Notes under the pieces: model-generated
What the model was told of the DNA's origin: nothing
Databases searched by the model: none
The model's input: only the letters and a program-made list of their open reading frames with translations
Source: Streptomyces mangrovi
GTDB taxonomy: Bacteria > Actinomycetota > Actinomycetes > Streptomycetales > Streptomycetaceae
Direction: 5' to 3'
Length of the DNA: 64,000 bases
Assembly: GCF_900114215.1 (NCBI RefSeq)
Contig: NZ_FOSG01000012.1
Span: 62,001 to 126,000 of the forward strand
Shown: positions 1-7,609 of the stretch, one piece after another
Layout of the letters: every line of letters begins with the position of its first letter
How positions within the stretch are numbered: the first letter of the stretch is position 1
Made by a program: the position numbers and the translations under genes

Positions 1-278
1 TGGCCATCGCCATTGCTTACCTCGACGCTTCGGCCAATTACCGAGACTGGGCTTTCGCCTCCAAGGCGATTGGCGACCTGACTCAGGCTTACATCCGAAT
101 GAAGCCGCAGCGCGACGAGGGTGCCGACCTCGAAGACACCAAGGACTTCCTTGTTGACCTCAAGAAGCAGCTCGGCGCGGTACGCGACGACTTCGAGCGA
201 ATGCACGGCGTCCCGTTCGACAGCGACGAGGCCAAACGAATCATCAACCAGGAGGACAGCAGCAATGACGAATCGTGA
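1..278 (+). CDS. Hypothetical protein, 3' end only
   Basis: An open frame enters from the left edge (first full codon at base 3) and stops with TGA at 276-278, giving the last 91 residues of a protein. The visible part is charged and probably helical (motifs such as DLKKQL and RDDFERMHG), with no membrane segment. Its 3' end overlaps the start of the next gene by 14 bases, so the two are likely co-translated. It belongs to the mobile element. I do not recognise a family. Confidence 0.6.
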   Translation, partial: AIAIAYLDASANYRDWAFASKAIGDLTQAYIRMKPQRDEGADLEDTKDFLVDLKKQLGAVRDDFERMHGVPFDSDEAKRIINQEDSSNDES

Positions 279-642
279 ATTCAGCCAGGTCGTGCAGGGC
301 CCGATGACGCCGGACGGCCCGAGCGTGGACGACCTGCGGGCACAAATGCACGGCGGACAGGTGGCCGGGCGGTTCTTCACCTCCGGCGACGCCGGGCGGG
401 TGCACACGGCCACCGTCACCAACGGCCAGTCGGAGGACGGCGACGGCACCGTGACCGACGAGGAGATGGCCCGGTACCGGCGGGTCGCCACCCACCAGGG
501 TCGGCGCGAGGCACCCGACGAGCGCAGCCACGTCCTGAGCCGCGACCCGCTCACCGGCCAGATGGTGCGCACCTACGCCGACGGCACCACCGAGGCCGTG
601 GACGAGCAGGCCCGGCGCGCGGCCCGGCGCGGCGAGGACTGA
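265..642 (+). CDS. Hypothetical protein of the mobile element (125 aa)
   Basis: I chose ATG 265 because AGGAGGA lies 8-10 bases upstream and the start overlaps the preceding stop, a usual coupling arrangement; a longer in-frame ORF starting at 121 has no ribosome site. The protein is hydrophilic and acidic in the middle (EDGDGTVTDEE), with an RDPLTGQMVRTYADGT segment near the C-terminus and an arginine-rich tail. There is no signal peptide or membrane segment. Function is unknown; position suggests an accessory gene of the element. Confidence 0.6.
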   Translation: MTNREFSQVVQGPMTPDGPSVDDLRAQMHGGQVAGRFFTSGDAGRVHTATVTNGQSEDGDGTVTDEEMARYRRVATHQGRREAPDERSHVLSRDPLTGQMVRTYADGTTEAVDEQARRAARRGED

Positions 643-726
643 CACAGACCGGCACCCGGCACGGGTGTGGTCGTACCCGTGCCGAGCCGCACCCGAGCGC
701 AACGAGAGACACAGGAGAAGCAACCG

Positions 727-1203
727 ATGAACGCAGACCCGATGACCCGCGCCCGGCAGGCGATCGAGGCCGAGGAGGCCGCCCGGCTGGAAGCCAAGGC
801 CGAAGAGATCGCCGCCGCCGACGAGCGCGCCCGGCAGGCCGCCGAGCGTGAAGCCCAGCGCGAGAAGCTCAAGGCGGATGCTGAGGCCGCCATGACGGCC
901 GAGGGCATCACGCTGCCCGACCTGGCCCGGAAGTTCGACGCGGCGGTTGCCGCCCTGGCCGACCTGGCCCGAGCCGCCTGCAACCGCAACGAGGTGATCC
1001 GGCAGCACGCGGCTGGCCTGGAGGCCGCCCAGCTCCCCAACGCTCAGCGGACCCCCGCGCCGGAGCTGCTGGCCAGGGCGGTGGTCGTGGCCGCCAGCGA
1101 GGTCGGCACCGTCGACAACGGTCTGAACCGTCTGGCCAGCGACCTGCGTGCGCACTCCGGCCCGCTGGCCCGGCTGACGCCCGTCGAGCGCGCCGACCGC
1201 TGA
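727..1203 (+). CDS. Hypothetical coiled-coil protein of the mobile element (158 aa)
   Basis: ATG 727 follows AGGAGA at good spacing. Residues 8-60 are rich in Ala, Glu, Arg and Lys and should form a long helix or coiled coil; the C-terminal two thirds is also helical and soluble. No catalytic motif or membrane segment is seen. It lies in line with the flanking element genes, 84 bases before the SpdB-like gene. Family unknown; a structural or DNA-binding accessory role is possible, with no direct support. Confidence 0.6.
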   Translation: MNADPMTRARQAIEAEEAARLEAKAEEIAAADERARQAAEREAQREKLKADAEAAMTAEGITLPDLARKFDAAVAALADLARAACNRNEVIRQHAAGLEAAQLPNAQRTPAPELLARAVVVAASEVGTVDNGLNRLASDLRAHSGPLARLTPVERADR

Positions 1204-1287
1204 CGCGGCCCAAGACACAGAAGCGGCCACCCCGTCACGCCTGCAAGCCAAGGCGGGGTGGCCACCCACACAGACAAGGAAACCACG

Positions 1288-2253
1288 GTGAAGTTCCGCA
1301 CTGAAACCCGCATTCGACGGGTCGAGAAGGTCGTCGACGGCAAGGTGCACGAGGTCGATCAGAAGTACAAGGTCGAGGTGCCGGTGCCGCCGCGCGACCT
1401 TGACGCCACGGTCCTGCGAGCGGTCACGGTCGGCACCTGCCTGGTGGTGGCGGGGGCGGTGGCCTGGTCGACGGTCAGCATCGGCGATCTGCTGAGCCAG
1501 GCCGCCCCCACGTGGGTCAGCTACCTGGTTGCCGCCGTGTTCGACCTCGCGTGGATCGGCTGCCTGGCGGTGGAGTGGCTGGCCCGGTTCGACCAGCGCA
1601 GGGCCAGGCTGCCGAAGGTCGCCGGTTGGGTGGCGCTGGCGGTGTCGATGGCGGCCATCTTCACGCACGGCGCGCTGGCCGGGTCGATGTGGGTCGGCGT
1701 GTTCGGCGCGCTGGTGTCGGCCATCGCCAAGGGCATGTGGTTCGTGGTCATGCGGCACCAGACGTGCGAACTGGACGACGAGACGCGGCAGTGGGTCGAG
1801 GCCGAGCGCAGCGAGGTCAACGGCCAGCGCGCTCTGGCGGCCATCACCCGGCAGCTCAACCGGACCCGGGCCGCGACCGCCGACGAGCTGGCCGCCCTGG
1901 ACTCCGGCCGGATGCTGGTGTCCGCCCGGACGGACAGTGTCCGGACGCCGGACGGACGCCGGACGGACACCCCGGACACGGTGTCCGGACAGCCGGACAC
2001 CCGGATTCCCGCACCCGCTCTGACCGGCCCGGACGCCCGGACGGACACGCCGGACGCCCTGTCCGCTCTGGCCAAGGAGGCGTCCGGCCCGGCGGACCTC
2101 GTCCGGACACTGTCCGGACACGGTGTCCGGCTGGACGAGGTGGCCACGGTGGCCGCTCGTCTGCGGCCCGACATGAACGCCGACAGCATCCGGCGCACCG
2201 CCAAGCGCATGCAGGAGAAGCAGGGCCAGCCCATGCAGGGCGGCTACGCCTGA
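1288..2253 (+). CDS. SpdB-like plasmid spread/transfer membrane protein
   Basis: GTG 1288 is preferred over the upstream GTG 1258 because AAGGA sits about 9 bases before it. The 321-residue protein has a basic, charged N-terminus (about 40 residues), then roughly four hydrophobic segments (about residues 45-150, with VAWSTVSIGDLL, DLAWIGCLAVEWLARFD and AIAKGMWFVVMRH), then a hydrophilic C-terminal half rich in Asp, Thr and Pro. This resembles the SpdB-type proteins of Streptomyces conjugative plasmids and AICEs, which act with TraB in spreading the plasmid between hyphal compartments. No tra gene lies in the window. The codons for the C-terminal half form the GTCCGGAC repeat cluster. Confidence 0.6.
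   Translation: MKFRTETRIRRVEKVVDGKVHEVDQKYKVEVPVPPRDLDATVLRAVTVGTCLVVAGAVAWSTVSIGDLLSQAAPTWVSYLVAAVFDLAWIGCLAVEWLARFDQRRARLPKVAGWVALAVSMAAIFTHGALAGSMWVGVFGALVSAIAKGMWFVVMRHQTCELDDETRQWVEAERSEVNGQRALAAITRQLNRTRAATADELAALDSGRMLVSARTDSVRTPDGRRTDTPDTVSGQPDTRIPAPALTGPDARTDTPDALSALAKEASGPADLVRTLSGHGVRLDEVATVAARLRPDMNADSIRRTAKRMQEKQGQPMQGGYA
1921..2130. repeat. Cluster of GTCCGGAC palindromes inside the SpdB-like gene
   Basis: Four exact copies of the 8-bp palindrome GTCCGGAC lie at 1939-1946, 1983-1990, 2101-2108 and 2112-2119, the last inside TGTCCGGACA. Many half sites (CGGAC, GTCCG) lie between them. The bases are read as an Asp/Thr/Pro-rich coding stretch. Density on both strands suggests a protein-binding array. 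Known precedent: Streptomyces TraB recognises repeated 8-bp TRS motifs at the plasmid clt locus. Assigning this cluster as such a locus is inference. Confidence 0.55.
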
Positions 2254-2426
2254 GCCCGGGAGGCCGGGATACCTCGTCCCGGCCTCCCGTGGGGTCTCGG
2301 AGCGCACAGAAGACCGCCCCGGGGCCCCGGGCCCGGCCCACCCACGAGAGGCCGCCGGAGATACCACGGAAAGCCCCGGCCGGCCCGACCTTAACGACCC
2401 GCGCAGAGAAGCAGAGGACCACAGAC

Positions 2427-2870
2427 ATGACCACCACCAAGGCGTTCCGGCCGGAATTCCGGACCCGCGACGGACGGAAAGTCAGCTTCGCCGCCTCGTA
2501 CACCCACGACACCGCCGCCAAAAGGCGGGCCGGACTGACCAAAGCCGGGCGGCCGAAGGTGGCCACGGTGGGCGCTGGCACGATCGTCCGGCGGCCTCGG
2601 CGGTGGATTCCGTGGGCGGTATTCGGCGCGAATTCCGCAGCCATCGGCGGCACGCACGCGGTGGCCGAGCTGGGCCCCGTGGTGGGTGGGGGAGCGGCGG
2701 TCGGAGTGGTGTACGTCGGGTACAAGGCCGCCCGCTGGACGGCGGGGGAGGTGGCCTACTGGTCGGTGAAGCTCCGGCAGATCAGAGGCCGCCAGCAGGT
2801 GGCCGAGGAGGCCGTCCCCGCCCAGCGCATCCCGGCGGACACGGTCGCCTACCCGGACCCCGCGCGGTAA
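2427..2870 (+). CDS. Small membrane protein of the mobile element (147 aa)
   Basis: ATG 2427 follows an AGAGGACC stretch; no better start is visible. The N-terminal half is basic (RTRDGRKVSF, KRRAGLTKAGRPK, RRPRRW). A hydrophobic glycine-rich stretch at about residues 60-105 (VVGGGAAVGVVYVGYKAARW) should cross the membrane, followed by a charged tail. It lies downstream of the SpdB-like gene and is convergent with 3075-3491. A role in transfer or spreading is possible because such plasmid regions often hold several small membrane proteins, but I recognise no family. Confidence 0.55.
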   Translation: MTTTKAFRPEFRTRDGRKVSFAASYTHDTAAKRRAGLTKAGRPKVATVGAGTIVRRPRRWIPWAVFGANSAAIGGTHAVAELGPVVGGGAAVGVVYVGYKAARWTAGEVAYWSVKLRQIRGRQQVAEEAVPAQRIPADTVAYPDPAR

Positions 2871-2889
2871 CGAGCCGTAGTTGGAAACT

Positions 2890-2993
2890 GTGAATTGTAA
2901 GTGTGGCTGCGGCCCTCCCCGCCCCCTGCGTGCCCAGGCACGGGGGGCATGGGGGAGGGCTGCGGCTGTGTCACACTCACACTTCACAATTAC
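2890..2993. repeat. Large imperfect inverted repeat between convergent genes
   Basis: The outer arms are AATTGTAAGTGTG (2893-2905) and CACACTTCACAATT (2978-2991). Inner arms are GCCCTCCCC against GGGGAGGGC, and the centre is GTGCC-CA-GGCAC flanked by C-run and G-run. The whole could fold into a hairpin of about 100 bases. It lies between the convergent genes ending at 2870 and 3075, so a bidirectional terminator is the simplest reading; a plasmid single-strand origin or a partition site is an alternative. The AT-rich outer arm is unusual for this region. Confidence 0.6.
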
Positions 2994-3074
2994 GAGAAGT
3001 GACAGACGCGGTGGTAATTGAATAGTCGGCCATCGGCTTGAGCAGGCCCATGCCGGGCACCTGCTTGTGCCGGG

Positions 3075-3491
3075 TCAGTGGCTTTCTTGCACCACCAACT
3101 GGAACTCGACATCGCTGGTGTTCACCACGTCGGTGCCGTTGTTGAACAGCACGTACAGCGGGGTGGTGTCGCTGTAGACAGCGTTGGTCTCGCTGCCGGA
3201 CTGCGAGGTGTCGCCCTGGTTGCCCGTGGTGTACGCCAGGCTGCCAGCGGCGGAGGTCGGGCGCACGGTCAGGGCTTCTATCCAGGTCGAGCCGATCTTG
3301 TAGGCCAGCCCGGCCGACTGCTCGCCGCTGGTCGCTGCTGCCATGTCGGTGGGGTTGTAGGCCCGGAATGCCAGCACCCGGCCGATCGTGGACGGGCCAC
3401 CGCCGGGCGACGGCACCGCGATGCTGTGCACCTCGCCGTGTGTGTATTCGGTCAGGGCGAGCGTGAATGAATGAGTGCGAATGTTCGGCAT
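3075..3491 (-). CDS. Hypothetical beta-rich protein of the mobile element (138 aa)
   Basis: On the minus strand ATG 3491 is preceded by AGGAGGG at 8 bases, which settles the start against an ORF beginning at 3527. The product is Ser/Thr/Gly/Val-rich with alternating polar and hydrophobic residues (TPLYVLFNNGTDV, SDVEFQLVVQE), suggesting a small beta-sandwich like those of virion or surface proteins. There is no signal peptide. It is the only minus-strand gene of the visible element. Family unknown; a phage structural origin is possible. Confidence 0.6.
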   Translation of the reverse strand: MPNIRTHSFTLALTEYTHGEVHSIAVPSPGGGPSTIGRVLAFRAYNPTDMAAATSGEQSAGLAYKIGSTWIEALTVRPTSAAGSLAYTTGNQGDTSQSGSETNAVYSDTTPLYVLFNNGTDVVNTSDVEFQLVVQESH

Positions 3492-3616
3492 GATGAACCC
3501 TCCTGGGAAGCGACTGCGCCAAGACAAGTGAAGCAGTCGCGGATTTCCGCTGCCAGATAAAGCCCATTCCGTATCCCCACTTGTGTCTGGCGCAAATCGG
3601 CTGATTGAATGGAATT

Positions 3617-3638
3617 CCCGGCGAGCGCCGGGTTTTTT
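3617..3638 (+). terminator. Intrinsic terminator in the leader of the next gene
   Basis: CCCGGCG (3617-3623), a 2-base loop, CGCCGGG (3626-3632), then six T (3633-3638): a textbook factor-independent terminator on the plus strand. It ends only 26 bases before ATG 3665 and no plus-strand gene lies directly before it, so it either blocks read-through from the left or acts as an attenuator for 3665-4123. Confidence 0.75.
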
Positions 3639-3664
3639 GATTTCGCCGAAAAGGGAGTTTTGAA

Positions 3665-4123
3665 ATGGCCGCCAAGACCGCCGCCGAGCCGACCGCCTGC
3701 ACCTGCTCGCAGTTCGAGGCTGACGGCAAGACCACCGGTTGCACCGCCACCACCGCCCGGCTGTTCGCCCCCGGCCACGACGCCAAGCTCAAGTCGTTCC
3801 TGATCCGGGCGGGGGCCGAGGGCCACCAGGTGACCCGCACCGACGCCAGCGGCCACCGCACCATCACCAGCGCCGCCGACGCGGCCAAGGGGTTCAAGTT
3901 CGCCTACATGATCACCAGCGGCATCAAGCGCGCCCAGGACAAGGCCGCCGCCAAGAAGGACAAGGGCACGGGCCGAAAGAAGGTCGCCACCAAGAAGCCG
4001 CAGGTCGTGACCGCCAAGGTCGGCCGGTGGCTGCGCACCGGGGTCATCGAGGGCGACGAGTTCGTCTACACCGACGCCAGGGGCAACGAGCGCCGGACCG
4101 CCAAGTTCACCGTCCAGGGCTGA
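3665..4123 (+). CDS. Small basic protein with Cys-rich start and APGHDAKL motif (152 aa)
   Basis: ATG 3665 is preceded by AAAGGGAG at about 9 bases. The N-terminus has three cysteines (CTCSQF, then GC in TTGCTA), followed by FAPGHDAKLKSFLI, a motif I associate with small proteins of actinobacterial phages and plasmids. The middle is very lysine-rich (KRAQDKAAAKKDKGTGRKK), and the C-terminal 40 residues look like a small beta domain. A zinc-stabilised nucleic-acid binding role is possible; the function is not known to me. It directly precedes the integrase (68-base gap) and may be co-transcribed with it. Confidence 0.6.
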   Translation: MAAKTAAEPTACTCSQFEADGKTTGCTATTARLFAPGHDAKLKSFLIRAGAEGHQVTRTDASGHRTITSAADAAKGFKFAYMITSGIKRAQDKAAAKKDKGTGRKKVATKKPQVVTAKVGRWLRTGVIEGDEFVYTDARGNERRTAKFTVQG

Positions 4124-4191
4124 TCAGCGGCCGGGCGGTGGGTGGAGCCACCGCCCGGCCGGACCGCTGAGCAACAAGGAGACCCAGCAGC

Positions 4192-6123
4192 ATGCACACC
4201 CAGGGAACCATGCGGGCGGCCATCTACGCCCGCGTCAGCACCGACGAGCAGACCAGAGGGTTCGGCCTCGGCATCCAGGAGGAGGCAGGCCGGAAGTACG
4301 CCGACAGCCGGGGGTGGTCGGTCGTCGACGTGTACAAGGATGAGGGCGTGTCGGGGTCGCTGGCCCAGCGGCCGGAGTTCGACCGGTTGATCGCCGACGC
4401 CCGAGCTGGCCGCATCGACGCCGTGATCGTGCACCGCTTCGACCGCGTCGCGCGCACGGTCGGCACCTTCTACCGGCTGGCCGAGACGCTCAAAGAACAC
4501 GAGGTCGGCATCGCGTCGGTCACCCAGGACATCGACACCACTTCCACGGGCGGCAAGGCCATGCTCGGTGTGCTGGCCACGTTCGCCGAGATGGAGTGGA
4601 ACACCATCCGGGAGCGGACACAGGGCGGGTTGCAGAAGAAGGCCGAGGCAGGCGGGTGGCCGGGAGGTCAGCCGCCGTACGGCTACCGGATCGAGGGCAA
4701 GGGCAAGCGCGGGTCGCACCTGGTCATAGACGACCGTGAAGCCGAGGTTCTGCGGGAAGCGCGCCGGATGCTCGTTGAAGAGGGACTGTCCACGCCCGAC
4801 GTGGCTGCCCGGCTGAACGCGCAGGGGCTCATGACCAGGTCCGGCCGACCGTGGAGCTACGGCAACCTGCGCAACAAGCTGGTGTCGCCCGCCGTGACCG
4901 AAGCCAAGGTCATTTTCCGGAACGCCAGCCGCACGGGGTCGGGGCACTCGGTCAAGGTCGGCAAGGACGGCACCCCCAGGCACGGCGAGTCGGTCACCAT
5001 CGGGCTGCCGCCGATCTTCACGCCTGACGAGGCGGCCGAGCTGCGCCGGGCGCTGGGGCAGTCGGCCACCGGCAAGCCCAAACCGCAGGCCAGCGTCTAC
5101 CCGTTGTCGACGCGGCTGTACGGGTTGTGCGGGTCGCATTACAGCGGGATGCGCCGCCCCGGTGGCCGCAAGTACAGGTGCAGTGGTCGCCGGCCTAAAT
5201 TTGAAGGGGCTCCGGTGTGCGACTGCGAGATGATCGACGCCGACGCGGTGGAGGCCGCCGTGTGGGGCGACGTGGTCAAGCTGCTGAGCGACCCCGACCG
5301 CCTCAAGACCATGGCAGCCGAGTGGGTGGGGCTCGCCGGTAGCGACCAGGCCACCCACGCCGACCGCATCGCGGACCTCGACCGCCAGATCAGGGAGCGG
5401 CAGGACGCCCTGAACCGCGCGGTCGAACAGCAGATCAGAGCCGACAGCGCAGCCCTGGCCACCGCGCTGCGGGCTGCCGTCACCAAGCTGGCCGAGGAGG
5501 TCGAGCAGCTCCAGGAGATGCGGGCCGAGGCCGAGGCGTGGCAGGCCGAGTCAGCCGCCGCCGAGCAGCGCGCCCGGGACCTGGAGACGCTGGCCACCGT
5601 GGCGCGTGACCGGCTGGCCGACATGACCCCGACCGAGCAGGCCGAGGTGCTGGCGTTGCTGGACGTGCGGGTCACGGTCACCGGGCCGACGCCGAAGACG
5701 CAGGTCGGGCAGGCGTGCGGGCTGGCTCAGTGGTTTGTGGACCACGGGCGGCTGGTGCCGGGGCCGCTGACCGATGAGGCGTGGGCCAAGGTCGAGCCGA
5801 TCGTGAAGGCGTGGGAGCCGTCGAACCACCGGCTTCTTGACCACCGCCGCGTGATTGACGGGGTGCTGTTCAAGCTGCGGACCGGGTGCACGTGGCGCGA
5901 GGTCCCGGCCGAGTACGGCAAGTGGTCGGCGCTGCACACCCGGGCGTTCCGGTGGCTGCGGGCGGGGGTGTGGGCCGACCTTATTAATGCGCTGCCGAAT
6001 GAGGGGACGCCCGTGCCTGCCGCCGTGCCGCCGCTGCGGATCGAGGGGCGGGTGGACCCGCGCACCCTGGCCGGGCGTGACGACAGCGGGGACCTGGCTG
6101 CATCGGTGTCCCCGGCCCGGTGA
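4192..6123 (+). CDS. int: Large serine recombinase (integrase) with C-terminal DUF4096 (IS5-type) domain
   Basis: The 643-residue protein catalyses site-specific integration of the element. Start ATG 4192 follows AAGGAG. Residues 8-150 are the resolvase catalytic domain, with the nucleophile Ser16 in YARVSTDEQ. Residues about 165-290 form the recombinase domain. A Cys cluster at about 313-345 (LCGSH, YRCSG, VCDC) resembles the zinc ribbon, although the first Cys pair is incomplete. A coiled coil follows (about 390-475). Residues 526-600 (LTDEAWAKVEPIV, RRVIDGVLFKLRTGCTWRE) match the DUF4096 domain found at the N-terminus of IS5-family transposases, without the DDE catalytic part. The 3' end runs into dprA sequence, so the last residues are set by the attachment site. 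Confidence 0.92.
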   Translation: MHTQGTMRAAIYARVSTDEQTRGFGLGIQEEAGRKYADSRGWSVVDVYKDEGVSGSLAQRPEFDRLIADARAGRIDAVIVHRFDRVARTVGTFYRLAETLKEHEVGIASVTQDIDTTSTGGKAMLGVLATFAEMEWNTIRERTQGGLQKKAEAGGWPGGQPPYGYRIEGKGKRGSHLVIDDREAEVLREARRMLVEEGLSTPDVAARLNAQGLMTRSGRPWSYGNLRNKLVSPAVTEAKVIFRNASRTGSGHSVKVGKDGTPRHGESVTIGLPPIFTPDEAAELRRALGQSATGKPKPQASVYPLSTRLYGLCGSHYSGMRRPGGRKYRCSGRRPKFEGAPVCDCEMIDADAVEAAVWGDVVKLLSDPDRLKTMAAEWVGLAGSDQATHADRIADLDRQIRERQDALNRAVEQQIRADSAALATALRAAVTKLAEEVEQLQEMRAEAEAWQAESAAAEQRARDLETLATVARDRLADMTPTEQAEVLALLDVRVTVTGPTPKTQVGQACGLAQWFVDHGRLVPGPLTDEAWAKVEPIVKAWEPSNHRLLDHRRVIDGVLFKLRTGCTWREVPAEYGKWSALHTRAFRWLRAGVWADLINALPNEGTPVPAAVPPLRIEGRVDPRTLAGRDDSGDLAASVSPAR

Positions 6124-6125
6124 CC
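6099..6125. other. Attachment junction (attR/attL type) in the dprA VPGPVT codons
   Basis: Read in the dprA frame, 6105-6128 gives GVPGPVTS, the conserved DprA motif, while upstream codons in that frame no longer look like DprA and hit a stop (6078-6080). The strand exchange therefore lies at about 6099-6125, with the core inside or next to GGTGTCCCCGGCCCGGTGAC (6105-6124). The exact core cannot be set without the other end of the element. Confidence 0.65.
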
Positions 6126-6467
6126 AGCGGGCTGTCGGCGGGCGTCCACCAGCTCCTGCGCGGTGAGGGCATCGTCGTCACCGACGCCGCCGAGATCGTC
6201 GAGCTGGTCGGCGCGATCGGCGAACTGGCCCCCGAGAAACGCGGGCCCATGGTGCCGCGCGACCTGCTGTCCCCGGAGGCGGCACGCGTTCTGGAGGCGC
6301 TGCCCGCCCGGGGTGCGCTCGGCGTCGAGTCGGTGGCGCGCGCCGCCGCTCTCGCGGAGGACCGCGTGCTCGTCCGCCTCCAGGAACTGCGGTCACTGGG
6401 ATTCCTCGAACGTGTCGGTGACTACTGGCAGTTGGCCAGAGCGGCCAACCAACACACCAACAGGTGA
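6120..6467 (+). pseudogene. dprA: 3' fragment of dprA (DNA-processing protein), interrupted by element insertion
   Basis: The frame encodes VTSGLSAGVHQLLRGEGIVV and continues through a winged-helix C-terminal domain (RDLLSPEAARVLEALPARG, VESVARAAAL), matching the end of DprA, the protein that loads RecA on single-stranded DNA; the Rossmann-like core is missing. Homology starts just inside the integrase ORF at the VPGPVT motif. A GTG at 6120 overlaps the integrase stop (GTGA), so a C-terminal fragment of about 115 residues could be translated by coupling, but an intact DprA cannot be made unless the element excises. Its place ahead of whiG matches the Streptomyces gene order. Confidence 0.88.
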
Positions 6468-6564
6468 CGAGGCGGTCCTTGACCCGGGGCGATCGAGTGA
6501 AAGGGTGAGAGGCATGATCGCTGAACGCTTCATTCCGCATGGCCCGGCCGCGCCGTTCCGGCCA

Positions 6565-6579
6565 CCGGGGTAACCCCGG
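6565..6579. terminator. Short hairpin downstream of dprA
   Basis: CCGGGG (6565-6570), loop TAA, CCCCGG (6574-6579). It lies in the 269-base gap between dprA and whiG and may end dprA transcription. There is no T-run, and the stem is short. Confidence 0.35.
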
Positions 6580-6736
6580 GGTGCGGGCAGCGGAACGTAT
6601 CTGCGCATGCCCGACCGGCCGCCACTCGCACTGAGCGACGCCGCAGTCACGCTACGCTCCGAAGGTTCCCGGCCCCTTCGTACGCCACTCACCGGCGTCA
6701 GCGCACAGATCACGGCAGAACGGCTCAAGACGACGC

Positions 6737-7579
6737 ATGCCCCATCACATCCCCGGGCCCGACCGCACGGCCACGGCAGAACCGACTGCGGCCGACGACG
6801 CCGCACGCCCTGCCCCGCCCGGATCGCTCGACGAACTGTGGCGGTCGTACAAGTGCACGGGCGACGAGCGACTGCGGGAACAGCTGATCCTTCACTACTC
6901 GCCCCTGGTCAAGTACGTGGCCGGACGCGTCAGTGTCGGCCTGCCCGCCAACGTGGAGCAGGCCGACTTCATCTCCTCCGGGGTCTTCGGGCTGATCGAC
7001 GCCATCGAGAAGTTCGACCCGGGCCGCTCGATCAAGTTCGAGACCTACGCCATCACCCGCATCCGCGGAGCCATGATCGACGAACTGCGGGCGCTCGACT
7101 GGATTCCCCGCTCGGTGCGGCAGAAGGCCCGTGCGTTCGAGCGTGCCCACGCCGCGCTGGAGGCGACGCTGCGGCGTACACCGTCGGAGGCCGAGGTCGC
7201 GGACGAGATGGGGATCCCGCTGGAGGAGCTCCACGGGATCTTCAGCCGGCTGCCGCTGGCCAACGTGGTCGCTCTGGAGGAGGTGCTCCACAGCGGCGCG
7301 GAGGGCGGCGACCGGCTGAGCCTCATGGACACCCTGGAGGACACGGCCGCCGACAACCCCGTCGAGATCGCCGAGGACCGAGAGCTGCGACGGCTGCTGG
7401 CCCGGGCGGTCAACACCCTGCCCGAACGCGAGAAGACCGTGGTGACCCTCTACTACTACGAAGGGCTCACCCTCGCCGAGATCGGGCAGGTGCTCGGGGT
7501 CACGGAGAGCAGGGTCAGCCAGATCCACACCAAGTCCGTACTGCAGCTTCGGGCCAAGCTCGCCGATGTCGGTCGCTGA
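6737..7579 (+). CDS. whiG: RNA polymerase sigma factor WhiG
   Basis: WhiG is the FliA-type (group 3) sigma factor that commits Streptomyces aerial hyphae to sporulation. The 280-residue protein has region 2 (about 30-120: LILHYSPLVKYVAGRVSVGL, RSIKFETYAITRIRGAMIDE), region 3 (about 130-200) and region 4 (about 220-275: LPEREKTVVTLYYYEGLTLA, ESRVSQIHTKSVLQLRAKLA). The start MPHHIPGPDRT agrees with the MPQH-type start I recall for other Streptomyces WhiG proteins. Activity of the family is held in check by the anti-sigma RsiG with c-di-GMP; rsiG is not in the window. Its place between dprA and the rpsB operon is the standard order. Confidence 0.97.
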   Translation: MPHHIPGPDRTATAEPTAADDAARPAPPGSLDELWRSYKCTGDERLREQLILHYSPLVKYVAGRVSVGLPANVEQADFISSGVFGLIDAIEKFDPGRSIKFETYAITRIRGAMIDELRALDWIPRSVRQKARAFERAHAALEATLRRTPSEAEVADEMGIPLEELHGIFSRLPLANVVALEEVLHSGAEGGDRLSLMDTLEDTAADNPVEIAEDRELRRLLARAVNTLPEREKTVVTLYYYEGLTLAEIGQVLGVTESRVSQIHTKSVLQLRAKLADVGR

Positions 7580-7609
7580 ACCGGTACCGCCCTCCCTACA
7601 GTGGGACCC

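Larger units (their letters stand above)
1..6123. mobile_element. Right end of an integrated element carrying a large serine integrase (AICE, integrative plasmid or prophage)
   Basis: Small genes of no housekeeping type, a SpdB-like membrane protein, a palindrome cluster, a large imperfect inverted repeat and a serine integrase occupy this stretch. The integrase stop lies within the coding sequence of a dprA remnant, which places the element/chromosome junction at about 6099-6125. The left end is outside the window. The SpdB-like protein favours an actinomycete integrative conjugative element or plasmid over a phage, but no replication or tra gene is visible here, so the type stays open. Confidence 0.85.

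Noticed and set aside
244..2367. Long minus-strand open frame across the element genes
   Set aside because: High-GC shadow frame with Arg/Gly/Ala-rich composition, no ribosome site, opposite genes with good starts.
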